Assembly (NCBI GenBank): GCA_963623365.1
Contig: CAVFJY010000001.1
Location: 124,001-188,000, forward strand
Direction: 5' to 3'
Length of the DNA stretch: 64,000 nucleotides
From: UBA2834 sp963623365
GTDB taxonomy: Bacteria > Patescibacteriota > Saccharimonadia > Saccharimonadales > Saccharimonadaceae
Below are positions 8,345 to 16,606 of this stretch, piece by piece; the first letter of the stretch is position 1, and each line of letters starts with the position of its first letter. The notes beneath the pieces were generated by a model. It was not told the origin of the DNA and did not search any database. It saw nothing but the letters and a program-made list of their open reading frames with translations. Position numbers and translations under genes: made by a program.

Positions 8345-9886
8345 ATGAAGAAGCAAGCAGACTACATGGTGGAAATTGGCGAGCTGATTACAACGGCACG
8401 CACCCGCCAGAACATGACGCAAGTTGAATTGGCAAAGAAAGTGGGAACGAGCCAGTCGGCGATTAACCGGATTGAACACGGCAAGCAAAATGCTTCGCTG
8501 GAGATTATTAGCAAGATTAGCAAAGCGCTACGCACGCAGATTGTAACAGTGAACGATAGTGCCACGACCGGTTACCGCATTTATGGCGGCAAAAAGTTGC
8601 ATGGCTCGGTAACGGTAAATACCTCGAAGAATGCGGCGGTGGGTCTGCTCTGTGCTTCTCTCTTAAATAATCGTAGTACAACACTTATTCATCTGGCGCA
8701 TATCGAAGAGGTGTATCGGATTATTGAAGTACTAGAGTCGATCGGCGTGAAAACGGAGTGGATCAATGATAATCACGACTTGAAGATTACGCCACCAAAA
8801 CGCTTACGCTTGGAGAATCTAGATATTGAAGCGGCGCGACGGACGCGGTCGATTATTATGTTTATGGGGCCACTAATGCATCGTTTCAAGCATTTCAAGC
8901 TGCCTTATGCGGGTGGCTGTTCGCTGGGCTCGCGCACAGTTGAGCCGCATCTGCATGCATTAAAAGAATTCGGCCTAGAGGTAGATGCGAAGTCGGAATC
9001 AGGTTTTTATCTGGCGAAAGTACGCGACTTGAAGCCGGTCGATAAGAAAATCGTGCTGATTGAACGGGGCGATACGGTAACGGAAAATGCCCTGATGGCG
9101 GCGGCGCTGTATCCCGGTAAAACAACCATTGTAGGGGCGAGCCCGAATTATATGGTGCAAGATGTCTGCTTTTTCCTGCAGGCGTTAGGCGTGCGAATTG
9201 AGGGAGTTGGCACGACGAATTTGGTAGTGCACGGCAAGGAGAAAATTAGCCGCGACGTAAAATATGCGCCAGCGGAAGACCCGATTGAGGCGATTAGCTT
9301 TGTAGCGGCGGGCGTGGCGACAAAGTCAGAGATTGAAATTAAGCGCGTGCCGATTGAATTTTTGGAGATTGAATTTGAAATTCTGCGCAGCATGGGGCAG
9401 AAAATGAAGATGAGTGAAGAATATATGTCGGCGAATGGACGCTCACGCTTAGTAGATGTGAAATTATTTGCGTCGAATTTGCAAGCGCCGATTGATAAAA
9501 TTCATCCGATGCCCTTCCCTGGCCTGAATATTGATAGCTTGCCATTCTTTTCGCTGATTGCGGCGACGGCGGAGGGACGAACAATGATCCACGACTGGGT
9601 ATTCGAGAACCGGGCAATTTATTCGACGGAATTAAATAATTTGAATGCAAAAGTAGAGCTACTGGATGCGCACCGGATTTTTATCACTGGTCCGACAAAT
9701 TGGCGACCAGCGGAAATGATGGCACCGCCAGCCCTACGACCAGCGGTGGTAATTATGTTGGCGATGCTGGCTGCCCCTGGAGAATCAATCTTGCGCAATG
9801 TTTATTCGATTGCGCGTGGCTATGAAGATTTTGCCAACCGCTTGAAGAGTTTAGGTGCCGATATCGAAGCTCTATCTGATATCTAG
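8345..9886 (+). CDS. murA: UDP-GlcNAc 1-carboxyvinyltransferase with N-terminal XRE-type HTH
   Basis: First committed step of peptidoglycan synthesis: transfer of enolpyruvate from PEP to UDP-N-acetylglucosamine in the cytoplasm. Residues ~8-70 are a Cro/cI-type helix-turn-helix (TQVELAKKVGTSQSAINRIEHGK), absent from ordinary MurA. Residues ~75-513 are the enzyme: K95-N96 in TSKNAAV (equivalent of K22-N23), the reactive Cys C192 in GGCSLGSRTVE (equivalent of C115), an Asp in NIDSLPFF (equivalent of D305) and VFENR. All key residues are kept, so it should be active. At 513 aa it exceeds the usual ~420 aa by the HTH. Whether the HTH binds DNA, perhaps for autoregulation, is unknown. Confidence 0.93.
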   Translation: MKKQADYMVEIGELITTARTRQNMTQVELAKKVGTSQSAINRIEHGKQNASLEIISKISKALRTQIVTVNDSATTGYRIYGGKKLHGSVTVNTSKNAAVGLLCASLLNNRSTTLIHLAHIEEVYRIIEVLESIGVKTEWINDNHDLKITPPKRLRLENLDIEAARRTRSIIMFMGPLMHRFKHFKLPYAGGCSLGSRTVEPHLHALKEFGLEVDAKSESGFYLAKVRDLKPVDKKIVLIERGDTVTENALMAAALYPGKTTIVGASPNYMVQDVCFFLQALGVRIEGVGTTNLVVHGKEKISRDVKYAPAEDPIEAISFVAAGVATKSEIEIKRVPIEFLEIEFEILRSMGQKMKMSEEYMSANGRSRLVDVKLFASNLQAPIDKIHPMPFPGLNIDSLPFFSLIAATAEGRTMIHDWVFENRAIYSTELNNLNAKVELLDAHRIFITGPTNWRPAEMMAPPALRPAVVIMLAMLAAPGESILRNVYSIARGYEDFANRLKSLGADIEALSDI

Positions 9887-9895
9887 TTTTCTTGC

Positions 9896-9901
9896 TATAA
9901 T
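9896..9901 (+). promoter_or_regulatory. Extended -10 box of gatC (leaderless type)
   Basis: TGCTATAAT (TGN extended -10) ends 6 nt before the gatC ATG. It lies just after the murA stop, so gatCAB can be transcribed independently. Confidence 0.6.
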
Positions 9902-9907
9902 AATTCT

Positions 9908-10195
9908 ATGGCTATCACTAGAGAAAATGTCTTACATTTGGCAGAATTGTCAAATATTTCGCTGAGCGAAGAGCAGATTGAGCCATTGATGAAAGACCTC
10001 GACAATATTGTCGGTTATATTTCACAGCTCGATGAGTTGGATACCGAAGGCGTCGAGCCAACTTACCAATGTTTTGATATGCAGAACGTGTGGCGCGAGG
10101 ACGTAATTGAAGAATTTGAGGCGAATCGCGAGGATTTGCTGGAACTTACGGTCGAGAGCGAGGATAATCAGATAAAGGTACCAAAAGTTTTATGA
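9908..10195 (+). CDS. gatC: Asp-tRNA(Asn)/Glu-tRNA(Gln) amidotransferase subunit C
   Basis: Small subunit of the GatCAB transamidosome, which converts mischarged Glu-tRNA(Gln) or Asp-tRNA(Asn) to the correct amide form. 95 aa, the normal size, with the family pattern ENVLHLAELSNISLSEE at the start and DNIVGYISQLDELDTEGVEPTYQ in the middle. The last codons overlap the gatA start by 4 nt (ATGA). Confidence 0.95.
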   Translation: MAITRENVLHLAELSNISLSEEQIEPLMKDLDNIVGYISQLDELDTEGVEPTYQCFDMQNVWREDVIEEFEANREDLLELTVESEDNQIKVPKVL

Positions 10196-11580
10196 AAATT
10201 GCAGACAAAAATACGAAGGCAGTTGATTTGGTGCGCGCAGCGCTAGAGCGCGCGAAAGAATGCGAGGATTATCATTGTTTTATTTCGATGAATGAGGCAC
10301 ACGCACTCGATAAGGCACGCGAGATTGATGAAAAAATTGCGCGAGGCGAGAAAGTGGGACGGCTCGCGGGCGTGCCGTATGCTTTGAAAGATAATTATTT
10401 GAGTCGCGATGGCGTAACGACGGCAGCGGCGCGAATGCTAGACAATTTTCCAGCGCCAATTACAGCGACCGCTGTAGCACGGCTGGAAGCGGAAGGTGCG
10501 ATTATGATTGGTCGCACAAATTTGGATGCTTATGCGCACGGTTCGAGCACGGAAAATTCCTATTTTGGGCCAACTTGCAATGCGCATGATAAAACACGGG
10601 TTGCGGGCGGTTCATCTGGCGGTTCGGCGGCGGCAGTAGCGCTAGATATTGTGCCCTTTGCACTAGGTTCGGATACAGGCGGCTCGATTCGTCAGCCGGC
10701 CAGTTATAACGGCGTGTATGGTATTAAGCCAACTTATGGTACCGTTAGCCGCTATGGCGTAGTGGCGATGGCTTCGTCAACGGACGTGATGGGCTGTTTT
10801 GCGAAAAAGATTGAAGACGTTGACCTGGTGATGAATATCATGGCGGGCAAGGATACGAAAGATTCGACAACATTGGACGATTTCTGGAATAACGATTTGG
10901 TCGATGTCGCGCCGCAGCGCAAGAAAATTGGGATTATTAAAGATTTCATGGGCGAGGGCGTCGATGCGGAAGTTGTAAAAACGGTGCGTGATTACGCGGC
11001 AAAAATGCAAAAGGCCGGCTATGATGTTGAAGAAATCGAGATGCCGATTATGAAATATGGCTTGGCGATTTATTACATCGTGCAGCCAGCAGAAGTAGCA
11101 TCGAATTTAAGCCGCTATGACGGTGTTCGCTATGGGCATCGCGCTGCAGAAGTAACGGATTTGAATAGCGTTTACAGTAAGACGCGCGATGAAGGATTTA
11201 TGCCAGAGAACAAGCGTCGAATTATGATTGGCAACTTCGTGCTGAGTTCAGGCTTCTTTGATGCCTACTATTTGAAGGCACAGAAAGCGCGAACTTTATT
11301 GATTAATGCCTATAACAAGGCCTTCGAAGAATATGACGCACTGCTCTGCGCAGTGGCGCCAGCGCCGGCCTTTAAATTTGGCGAAAAGACCAGCGATCCT
11401 CTGCAGATGTATATGGAAGACGTGATGAGCGTGCCGCCGAGCATGGCGGGTTTGCCGGCGCTAGCAGTACCAGCAGGCACATCAAAAGCAGGCTTGCCAA
11501 TTGGCGTGCAGTTAATTGGACCGCGCCAAAGTGACCAGCTATTGCTAAAAATTGCGCAAACAGTTGAGGGGATTAAATGA
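10192..11580 (+). CDS. gatA: Glutamyl/aspartyl-tRNA amidotransferase subunit A
   Basis: Amidase-signature subunit that releases ammonia from glutamine for GatB. The Ser-cisSer-Lys triad is visible: K66 in YALKDNY, the Ser pair at 141-142 in AGGSSGGSAAAV, and nucleophile S165 in GSDTGGSIRQPA. 462 aa, slightly short of the usual ~480. It ends in TGA that overlaps the ATG of the next gene (ATGA), which also shows that UGA is a normal stop here. Confidence 0.97.
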   Translation: MKIADKNTKAVDLVRAALERAKECEDYHCFISMNEAHALDKAREIDEKIARGEKVGRLAGVPYALKDNYLSRDGVTTAAARMLDNFPAPITATAVARLEAEGAIMIGRTNLDAYAHGSSTENSYFGPTCNAHDKTRVAGGSSGGSAAAVALDIVPFALGSDTGGSIRQPASYNGVYGIKPTYGTVSRYGVVAMASSTDVMGCFAKKIEDVDLVMNIMAGKDTKDSTTLDDFWNNDLVDVAPQRKKIGIIKDFMGEGVDAEVVKTVRDYAAKMQKAGYDVEEIEMPIMKYGLAIYYIVQPAEVASNLSRYDGVRYGHRAAEVTDLNSVYSKTRDEGFMPENKRRIMIGNFVLSSGFFDAYYLKAQKARTLLINAYNKAFEEYDALLCAVAPAPAFKFGEKTSDPLQMYMEDVMSVPPSMAGLPALAVPAGTSKAGLPIGVQLIGPRQSDQLLLKIAQTVEGIK

Positions 11581-12002
11581 TGGATAAATCCCTGATTACT
11601 TTCTTGATTGCAGTAATTGTGGTCGGAATTTTGTTGTTTGTGGCGATTTGTATTTCGAAAAAACGCGGGCCAGCTTTTAATAAAGAAGATTACCAAGTAG
11701 ATTTCTTGAGAATCGAAAATGCGCTCACGGAGGGGAACGAACAGTCTTATGCGATGGCGATTATTAATGGCGACAAGCTGCTCGATAAGGCGCTATGCGA
11801 GATGGGCATCCCTGGGCGAACGATGGGCGACCGCATGAAAAAAATTGGTAAAGAAAAATTCACGCAGCTCAATGCAGTATGGCACGCGCATAAAATGCGT
11901 AACCAAATTGCACACGAACAAGATTTTCAGCCAAGTTTTGCACAAGCAAAACATGCATTAGATGTTTACCGCCAGGCCTTAAAAGATTTAGGAGCAATTT
12001 GA
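11577..12002 (+). CDS. Unknown membrane-anchored protein with HEPN-like RxxxxH motif, between gatA and gatB
   Basis: 141 aa. Residues ~5-26 are one transmembrane helix. The rest is helical and probably cytoplasmic, with KMRNQIAHEQDF, an R-N-x-x-x-H pattern like that of HEPN-fold or DUF4145-type proteins. It overlaps gatA by 4 nt and gatB by 1 nt, so it is translated within the gatCAB operon. Function unknown; HEPN RNases and tRNA-linked activities are possible but unproven. HEPN proteins can also be non-catalytic scaffolds. Confidence 0.75.
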   Translation: MMDKSLITFLIAVIVVGILLFVAICISKKRGPAFNKEDYQVDFLRIENALTEGNEQSYAMAIINGDKLLDKALCEMGIPGRTMGDRMKKIGKEKFTQLNAVWHAHKMRNQIAHEQDFQPSFAQAKHALDVYRQALKDLGAI

Positions 12003-13420
12003 TGAGCGAATATAAGACAACCATTGGCATTGAGTGTCACGTACAACTTAATACCGTCACAAAATTATTTAGCGCAGTCGACAATGACGCAGTCGACAAA
12101 GAACCGAATGCCTGCGTGAGTCCGATTGATTATGCCCTACCTGGGATGTTACCAGTACTAAATAAGGCAGCAATTGAAAAATGCGTGCGAGCAGGACTGG
12201 CAATGAACTGCCAAATTAATTTGGTTAGCCGCTTTGATCGCAAACATTATTATTATCCAGATTTGCCGAAAGGTTATCAGATTACGCAGATGTATCAGCC
12301 GATTATTGGCGCGGGCGTAGTGCATTTGCCGGACGGCTCAGACGTAAAAATTGAGCATGCCCATCTTGAAGAAGATGCAGGCAAATTGACGCATTTTGGC
12401 ACATATTCTCTGGTGGATTTGAACCGTGCTGGTACGCCACTAATTGAAATCGTGTCGATGCCCGACATCCATTCGGCGGCGCAAGCACGCGCATATTGCG
12501 AAGAATTACACCGTTTAATGATGTATGCCGGTGTAACGAATGGTGATTTATACCAAGGTAATATGCGCTTTGATATTAATGTGTCGGTATCGAAAACGGA
12601 CGAGCTAGGCACGCGGACGGAAACGAAGAACCTGAACTCCTTCCGCTCGATTGAGCGCGCCGTGGAGTATGAAGTAAAGCGCCAGATTGAAGTACTGGAA
12701 CGTGGTGAGAAAGTAAAACAAGAAACACGCGGCTGGAACGATACGACTGGCAAGACAACTTCGCAACGCAGCAAGGAAGAAGCGCAAGATTATCGTTACA
12801 TGCCAGAGCCGGACGTGCCACCAGTAATACTGGAACAGAGCTATGTCGACAAAATTGCGGCAAATATGCCAATGATGCCAGATGAGTATCGCGCAAAATT
12901 CGGAATCTTAAATCTGGACCACAGCGAGAGCGAAGCGATTATTAATCACCCAATTTTGGCGGTGCGCCTGAGCGAAGTTTGCGACAAGGATATTAAGCTT
13001 GCACCGCGCGTGGCGCACTGGTTCTCGAGTATTTTGTTGGCGGAAGAAAATGCTGACAAAAATTATAGCCTCGCAACCGCGCCAGAATTGACTGAATTAT
13101 CGGAAATGGTAGAAAAGAAAGAACTTTCCTCGACCGCAGCGAAAGAGGTGCTACTAGAGATGTATGATAAAAAGAATACCGCCAAGACACCGCATACGCT
13201 TGCAAAAGAAATGAATCTTCTTCAGGAGAATGACGAAAACGCAATTGAAGCGATTATTGATGAAGTTTTGACCGCGCCAGAATGCGCCAAAGCGGCGGAA
13301 GACGTCCGCAATGGCGAGATGAAAGCAATTGGCTTTTTGGTTGGTCAAGTGATGAAGAAGTCCAAAGGTAAAGCCAACCCGACGACCGTGAACGAGTTAA
13401 TAAAAAAGAAATTATCCTAA
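12002..13420 (+). CDS. gatB: Asp-tRNA(Asn)/Glu-tRNA(Gln) amidotransferase subunit B
   Basis: Kinase/transamidase subunit that activates the misacylated tRNA carboxylate and adds ammonia. Opens TTIGIECHVQLNT as in the family, with DRKHYYYPDLPKGYQITQ, LEEDAGKLTH, GTPLIEIVS and a C-terminal YqeY-like tail (GFLVGQVMKKSKGKANP). 472 aa, normal. The ATG at 12002 is chosen over an in-frame TTG at 11999 because AGGAGC lies at a suitable distance. It overlaps the preceding gene by one base. Confidence 0.97.
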   Translation: MSEYKTTIGIECHVQLNTVTKLFSAVDNDAVDKEPNACVSPIDYALPGMLPVLNKAAIEKCVRAGLAMNCQINLVSRFDRKHYYYPDLPKGYQITQMYQPIIGAGVVHLPDGSDVKIEHAHLEEDAGKLTHFGTYSLVDLNRAGTPLIEIVSMPDIHSAAQARAYCEELHRLMMYAGVTNGDLYQGNMRFDINVSVSKTDELGTRTETKNLNSFRSIERAVEYEVKRQIEVLERGEKVKQETRGWNDTTGKTTSQRSKEEAQDYRYMPEPDVPPVILEQSYVDKIAANMPMMPDEYRAKFGILNLDHSESEAIINHPILAVRLSEVCDKDIKLAPRVAHWFSSILLAEENADKNYSLATAPELTELSEMVEKKELSSTAAKEVLLEMYDKKNTAKTPHTLAKEMNLLQENDENAIEAIIDEVLTAPECAKAAEDVRNGEMKAIGFLVGQVMKKSKGKANPTTVNELIKKKLS

Positions 13421-13431
13421 GGAGGAGAACT

Positions 13432-14274
13432 ATGTCATATAAAGCACCAACTAAGGCAGTAATTACTGACGCCGGATTCGCCAGCCGCTTCTTGCCAATT
13501 ACAAAAACGATTCCAAAAGCAATGATTCCGCTGGGGGCAAAGCCAATTATGCAATATGTAGTCGAAGAATGTGTGGCGGCGGGTATTAAGGACATTATCA
13601 TCGTGGCAACGCACGAGGGTAAGCCAATTTATGAAGATTATTTCAATAACCCATGCGAGAAAGTTTATAAGCAGCTCGAATCGCAAGGCAAACTGGATCG
13701 CTTTGCGGCGGTGAGACAAGTGCTGGACATGGCAGACATTACCGTGATTGAGCAGGACCCAAGCTATCCATATGGTAACGGTTCGCCAATTGCCTCGGCG
13801 CGCCCATATTTGAACGATGATGAAGCTTTCATTGCGCTATACAGTGACGATTTGATTTTCGGTAAAGGCGATGTTGCGACTTTGATGGAAGCTTACGAAA
13901 AATATCCTGAAGCTAAGGCGATTATCGCGGCGCAAGAAATGCCGGAAGAGGTCTGGAATAAATATGGCATGATTGCGATGAAGGATAAGAGGAAGCAGAC
14001 GCTGAGCCATATCGTGGAGAAGCCAGCTACGCCAGCCGAATCGCCATCAAATCTGACTTCCTATGGCCGTTACTTATTGACGCCAGAAGTATTTGGTCAT
14101 TTGATTCCAAAGAATACCGGTTTGGATAATGAATTATGGACGGTCGACGCCATCACGAAACTTGCAAAAGCTGGCGACGTTTATGTCGTAAAGAGCAAGG
14201 GCAAGTGGCTGACGACCGGCGATCCAAAGAACTATTACCAAGCCTACGAAGAATTTAATAAATTGGAGGCTTAA
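13432..14274 (+). CDS. galU: UTP-glucose-1-phosphate uridylyltransferase-like nucleotidyltransferase
   Basis: 280 aa, GalU length. Would make UDP-glucose from UTP and glucose-1-phosphate for glycolipid, teichoic-acid or capsule-type sugars. The nucleotide-binding loop is unusual: TDAGFASRFLP where GalU normally has PAAGLGTRFLP. The next block, TKTIPKAMIPLGAKPIMQYVVEE, is standard, as are the metal-binding LYSDDLIFG and the late GKWLTTGDPKNYYQA. AAGGAGGAG precedes the ATG, and it follows gatB by 11 nt. A related sugar-nucleotide specificity cannot be excluded. Confidence 0.88.
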   Translation: MSYKAPTKAVITDAGFASRFLPITKTIPKAMIPLGAKPIMQYVVEECVAAGIKDIIIVATHEGKPIYEDYFNNPCEKVYKQLESQGKLDRFAAVRQVLDMADITVIEQDPSYPYGNGSPIASARPYLNDDEAFIALYSDDLIFGKGDVATLMEAYEKYPEAKAIIAAQEMPEEVWNKYGMIAMKDKRKQTLSHIVEKPATPAESPSNLTSYGRYLLTPEVFGHLIPKNTGLDNELWTVDAITKLAKAGDVYVVKSKGKWLTTGDPKNYYQAYEEFNKLEA

Positions 14275-14277
14275 GCC

Positions 14278-14553
14278 ATGGAAACTCCTGCTTGGATATT
14301 AGTAATTATGCTGTCGGTGACGTTGTTCATCTTCCTAGTAGTGGGGATTATCTTGATTATTAAGTTAATTGGCATCACTAAGGAAGCTAAGAAAATTATG
14401 TTGCAAGGACAAGATATTGCTGAAAAAGCGGACGATATTGCCGGCAATGTGCGCGACATGACAACAGTGGGGGGACTAGTGAAACATTTTGCGGAAACGT
14501 ACTTGGATGCGGGCGAGGAGAAAAATACAACGAAGCGGAAAAGTAAAAAATAA
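14278..14553 (+). CDS. Small membrane protein, unknown function
   Basis: 91 aa. One N-terminal transmembrane helix (~6-32), then an amphipathic stretch (AKKIMLQGQDIAEKADDIAGNVRDM) and a Lys/Thr/Arg-rich tail. The pattern resembles DUF948-type proteins often paired with YtxH proteins, as here. Only 3 nt after galU; a GGAGG inside the end of galU serves as Shine-Dalgarno. Confidence 0.7.
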   Translation: METPAWILVIMLSVTLFIFLVVGIILIIKLIGITKEAKKIMLQGQDIAEKADDIAGNVRDMTTVGGLVKHFAETYLDAGEEKNTTKRKSKK

Positions 14554-14570
14554 AGCAAGGAGAAGTAGAG

Positions 14571-14891
14571 ATGAGCGAGAATAAAGGGACGGGTAAATTC
14601 TTTCTGGGGGCGCTGTTTGGCACAGTAGTAGGCGCAATTGCGGGGGTGGTGCTAGCGCCAAAATCTGGCAAAGAAACGCGCGAGGACTTGAAAAAAGCAG
14701 GCGACCAAGCCGTGAAAGATGCGAAGAAAACTGGACATTGCATCTTTGCGCGCGGGAAGAAAGCGCTGAAGAACCTCGGTGATAACGCTGAAGATGAAGT
14801 CGAGAAAATCGAAGAAGATGTTCAAGAAAAAGTCGATGAAATCGAAGAAGCAATCGACAAAAAGACGGGTGCAAGCAAGAAAGAAAAATAG
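14571..14891 (+). CDS. YtxH-like protein
   Basis: 106 aa. Begins with a glycine-rich helix (GKFFLGALFGTVVGAIAGVVLAPKSGKETREDLKK split over residues ~6-40), the hallmark of the YtxH family of envelope or general-stress proteins. The remainder is highly charged coiled coil (EDEVEKIEEDVQEKVDEIEE). It follows the 91-aa membrane protein in one operon and precedes a strong terminator. Role not defined biochemically. Confidence 0.85.
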   Translation: MSENKGTGKFFLGALFGTVVGAIAGVVLAPKSGKETREDLKKAGDQAVKDAKKTGHCIFARGKKALKNLGDNAEDEVEKIEEDVQEKVDEIEEAIDKKTGASKKEK

Positions 14892-14903
14892 AATTGCCTA
14901 AAG

Positions 14904-14934
14904 AAAAACTCCGGCACTAGGGTCGGAGTTTTTT
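14904..14934 (+). terminator. Intrinsic terminator after the gatCAB-galU-ytxH group
   Basis: Stem AAAAACTCCG with CGGAGTTTTTT around a 10-nt loop, followed by T residues. The A/T flanks make it usable from the convergent murJ side too. Confidence 0.85.
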
Positions 14935-14947
14935 GATACGGAACAAA

Positions 14948-16579
14948 TTATTTGACGTTCTTAAAAAGCGCGCCGAAGATTTTGTCGATAACTGGCTTAA
15001 CTTCCTCGACACCGAGAAGGACACAAGTAAAAATATAGACAAGCAAGCTGCCGCAAACAATTAGACAGAATTTCGGGAAGACGGCGAGGAAAGAGATATC
15101 CGTAGCGCGAAGAGGCAGAAGCTTGGTGAGAATATAGGAAACAACACCGGCGATAAGCGAGGCGGCCAGCATTTTGCCCATTGAGACCCAGAATTTTTTG
15201 TTGAGCAATTCATGGTTCATGTCGCGATTCTCGCAAGCGAGCAAAACGACAACCTCGAAAAGTGCGCTAATCGACATGGCGTAAGCTAAGCCTTCGGGGC
15301 CAAAATTGAGATAACTGAGCAGAATCGCAAACACGACCTGGACAACGAAAGCGATAATGGAAATAATCAGCGGTTTCTTGAGCTGCTGCTTGGCATAATA
15401 GCCGCGGGCAACAATGTGATAAAGCGATTGAGTGAAAATTGCCACAACGAGCGCGCCGAGTACGCTAGCAATTTTGGCGTCGCCACCGTTCTTAATGAAG
15501 AAAACAACATAGCCACGAATGAAGAAAGCAATAATTGAGACGGGAAGCGAGATCCAAATAATTGTGCTGAGCGCAGAACGGAGCGTATCGCGGAAAGCGG
15601 TTTCGTCTTGCTTCCCTGCTTCGTCGCTGAGTTTTGGATAAAAAGCGGTTGAGATAGCAACACCAATCAAATTAACTGGCATGCCGCGCAAGGAAGATGC
15701 CTGTTGGAAGGCGCGAATCGACTGCTCACCCATGCGAGAAGCAAGATTGGTATTCATAATGCCCGTCACATAATCAATGCCTTGGTCAATCGAACGGGTC
15801 GGCAGCATCTTTAGAACGGAACGAAAGCCCTGATTTTTCCAATGAATTTTAAATTCATAATCGAAACCAAGACCGACTAAGCCGATGATACTAGCGCAAA
15901 GCTGCAAAAGCGCGCCAAAGACAACACCCAGCGCAACGCCCATAATGCCGCCCTCAAAAACCTGCCAGCCAAAGATATTGATGCCGTTAGTAAAGCTGAG
16001 AATACCCACGATAATGCCAACATTATAAAGCGCAGGCGCGATAGCGTAGAAAATGAAGCGCTTGACGGCTTGCTGCATACTGGAGAGCACGGTCGAAATT
16101 GAAAACAAGAAAGGATTAATCGCAATTACGCGCATCATATTGATTGCGAGTGACATAGCAGACTCATTCAAACCCGGAGCGACAATGTAGCGCACGAGTG
16201 GATCGGCAAAAATCATCATCAAGACCGAGGAAACCAAAGCAATCAGGGCCAGCAAGTTGAGTAGACTTGAGCTGAGCTCCCACGCGGATTTCTTATTGCC
16301 GCTAACTAGACGTTGGTTAAAGACAGGGATAAAGGTGACGGCGAGAGCGCCAGAGGTAATGAGAAAGAAAAGGAAGTCCGGCACAGTAAAAGCGGCAGTA
16401 TAGGCGTCAAGGCCGGCAGGATAAGTGTCGTAATACATGGAATTGAGCCAGCGATCGCGAAAGATGCCAAGCAAAGCGGAAATCAAAGTCGAGCTAGCAA
16501 GCACAATTGCAGCAGTTTTGACGGATAATTCTGAGTTCGCAAGCGAAACTACAGATCGGAAATGTAATCGACGCTTCAT
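14948..16579 (-). CDS. murJ: Lipid II flippase MurJ
   Basis: 543-aa MVF-family polytopic membrane protein that flips lipid II across the membrane for peptidoglycan assembly. Recognisable by the N-terminal GIFRDRWLNSMYY-type segment, PDFLFFLITSGALAVTFIPVFNQ, and SLRGMPVNLIGVAISTAFYPKLSD. About 13-14 hydrophobic helices fit the family. TATAAT at 16587-16592 ends 7 nt before the ATG, so it can start its own leaderless message although it lies 27 nt below a PEGA-like gene. Confidence 0.95.
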   Translation of the reverse strand: MKRRLHFRSVVSLANSELSVKTAAIVLASSTLISALLGIFRDRWLNSMYYDTYPAGLDAYTAAFTVPDFLFFLITSGALAVTFIPVFNQRLVSGNKKSAWELSSSLLNLLALIALVSSVLMMIFADPLVRYIVAPGLNESAMSLAINMMRVIAINPFLFSISTVLSSMQQAVKRFIFYAIAPALYNVGIIVGILSFTNGINIFGWQVFEGGIMGVALGVVFGALLQLCASIIGLVGLGFDYEFKIHWKNQGFRSVLKMLPTRSIDQGIDYVTGIMNTNLASRMGEQSIRAFQQASSLRGMPVNLIGVAISTAFYPKLSDEAGKQDETAFRDTLRSALSTIIWISLPVSIIAFFIRGYVVFFIKNGGDAKIASVLGALVVAIFTQSLYHIVARGYYAKQQLKKPLIISIIAFVVQVVFAILLSYLNFGPEGLAYAMSISALFEVVVLLACENRDMNHELLNKKFWVSMGKMLAASLIAGVVSYILTKLLPLRATDISFLAVFPKFCLIVCGSLLVYIFTCVLLGVEEVKPVIDKIFGALFKNVK

Positions 16580-16586
16580 CTTATTA

Positions 16587-16592
16587 ATTATA
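16587..16592 (-). promoter_or_regulatory. -10 box of murJ (leaderless type)
   Basis: TATAAT with a 7-nt gap to the murJ ATG. Confidence 0.5.
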
Positions 16593-16606
16593 CCCTAGCG
16601 CGCTGA

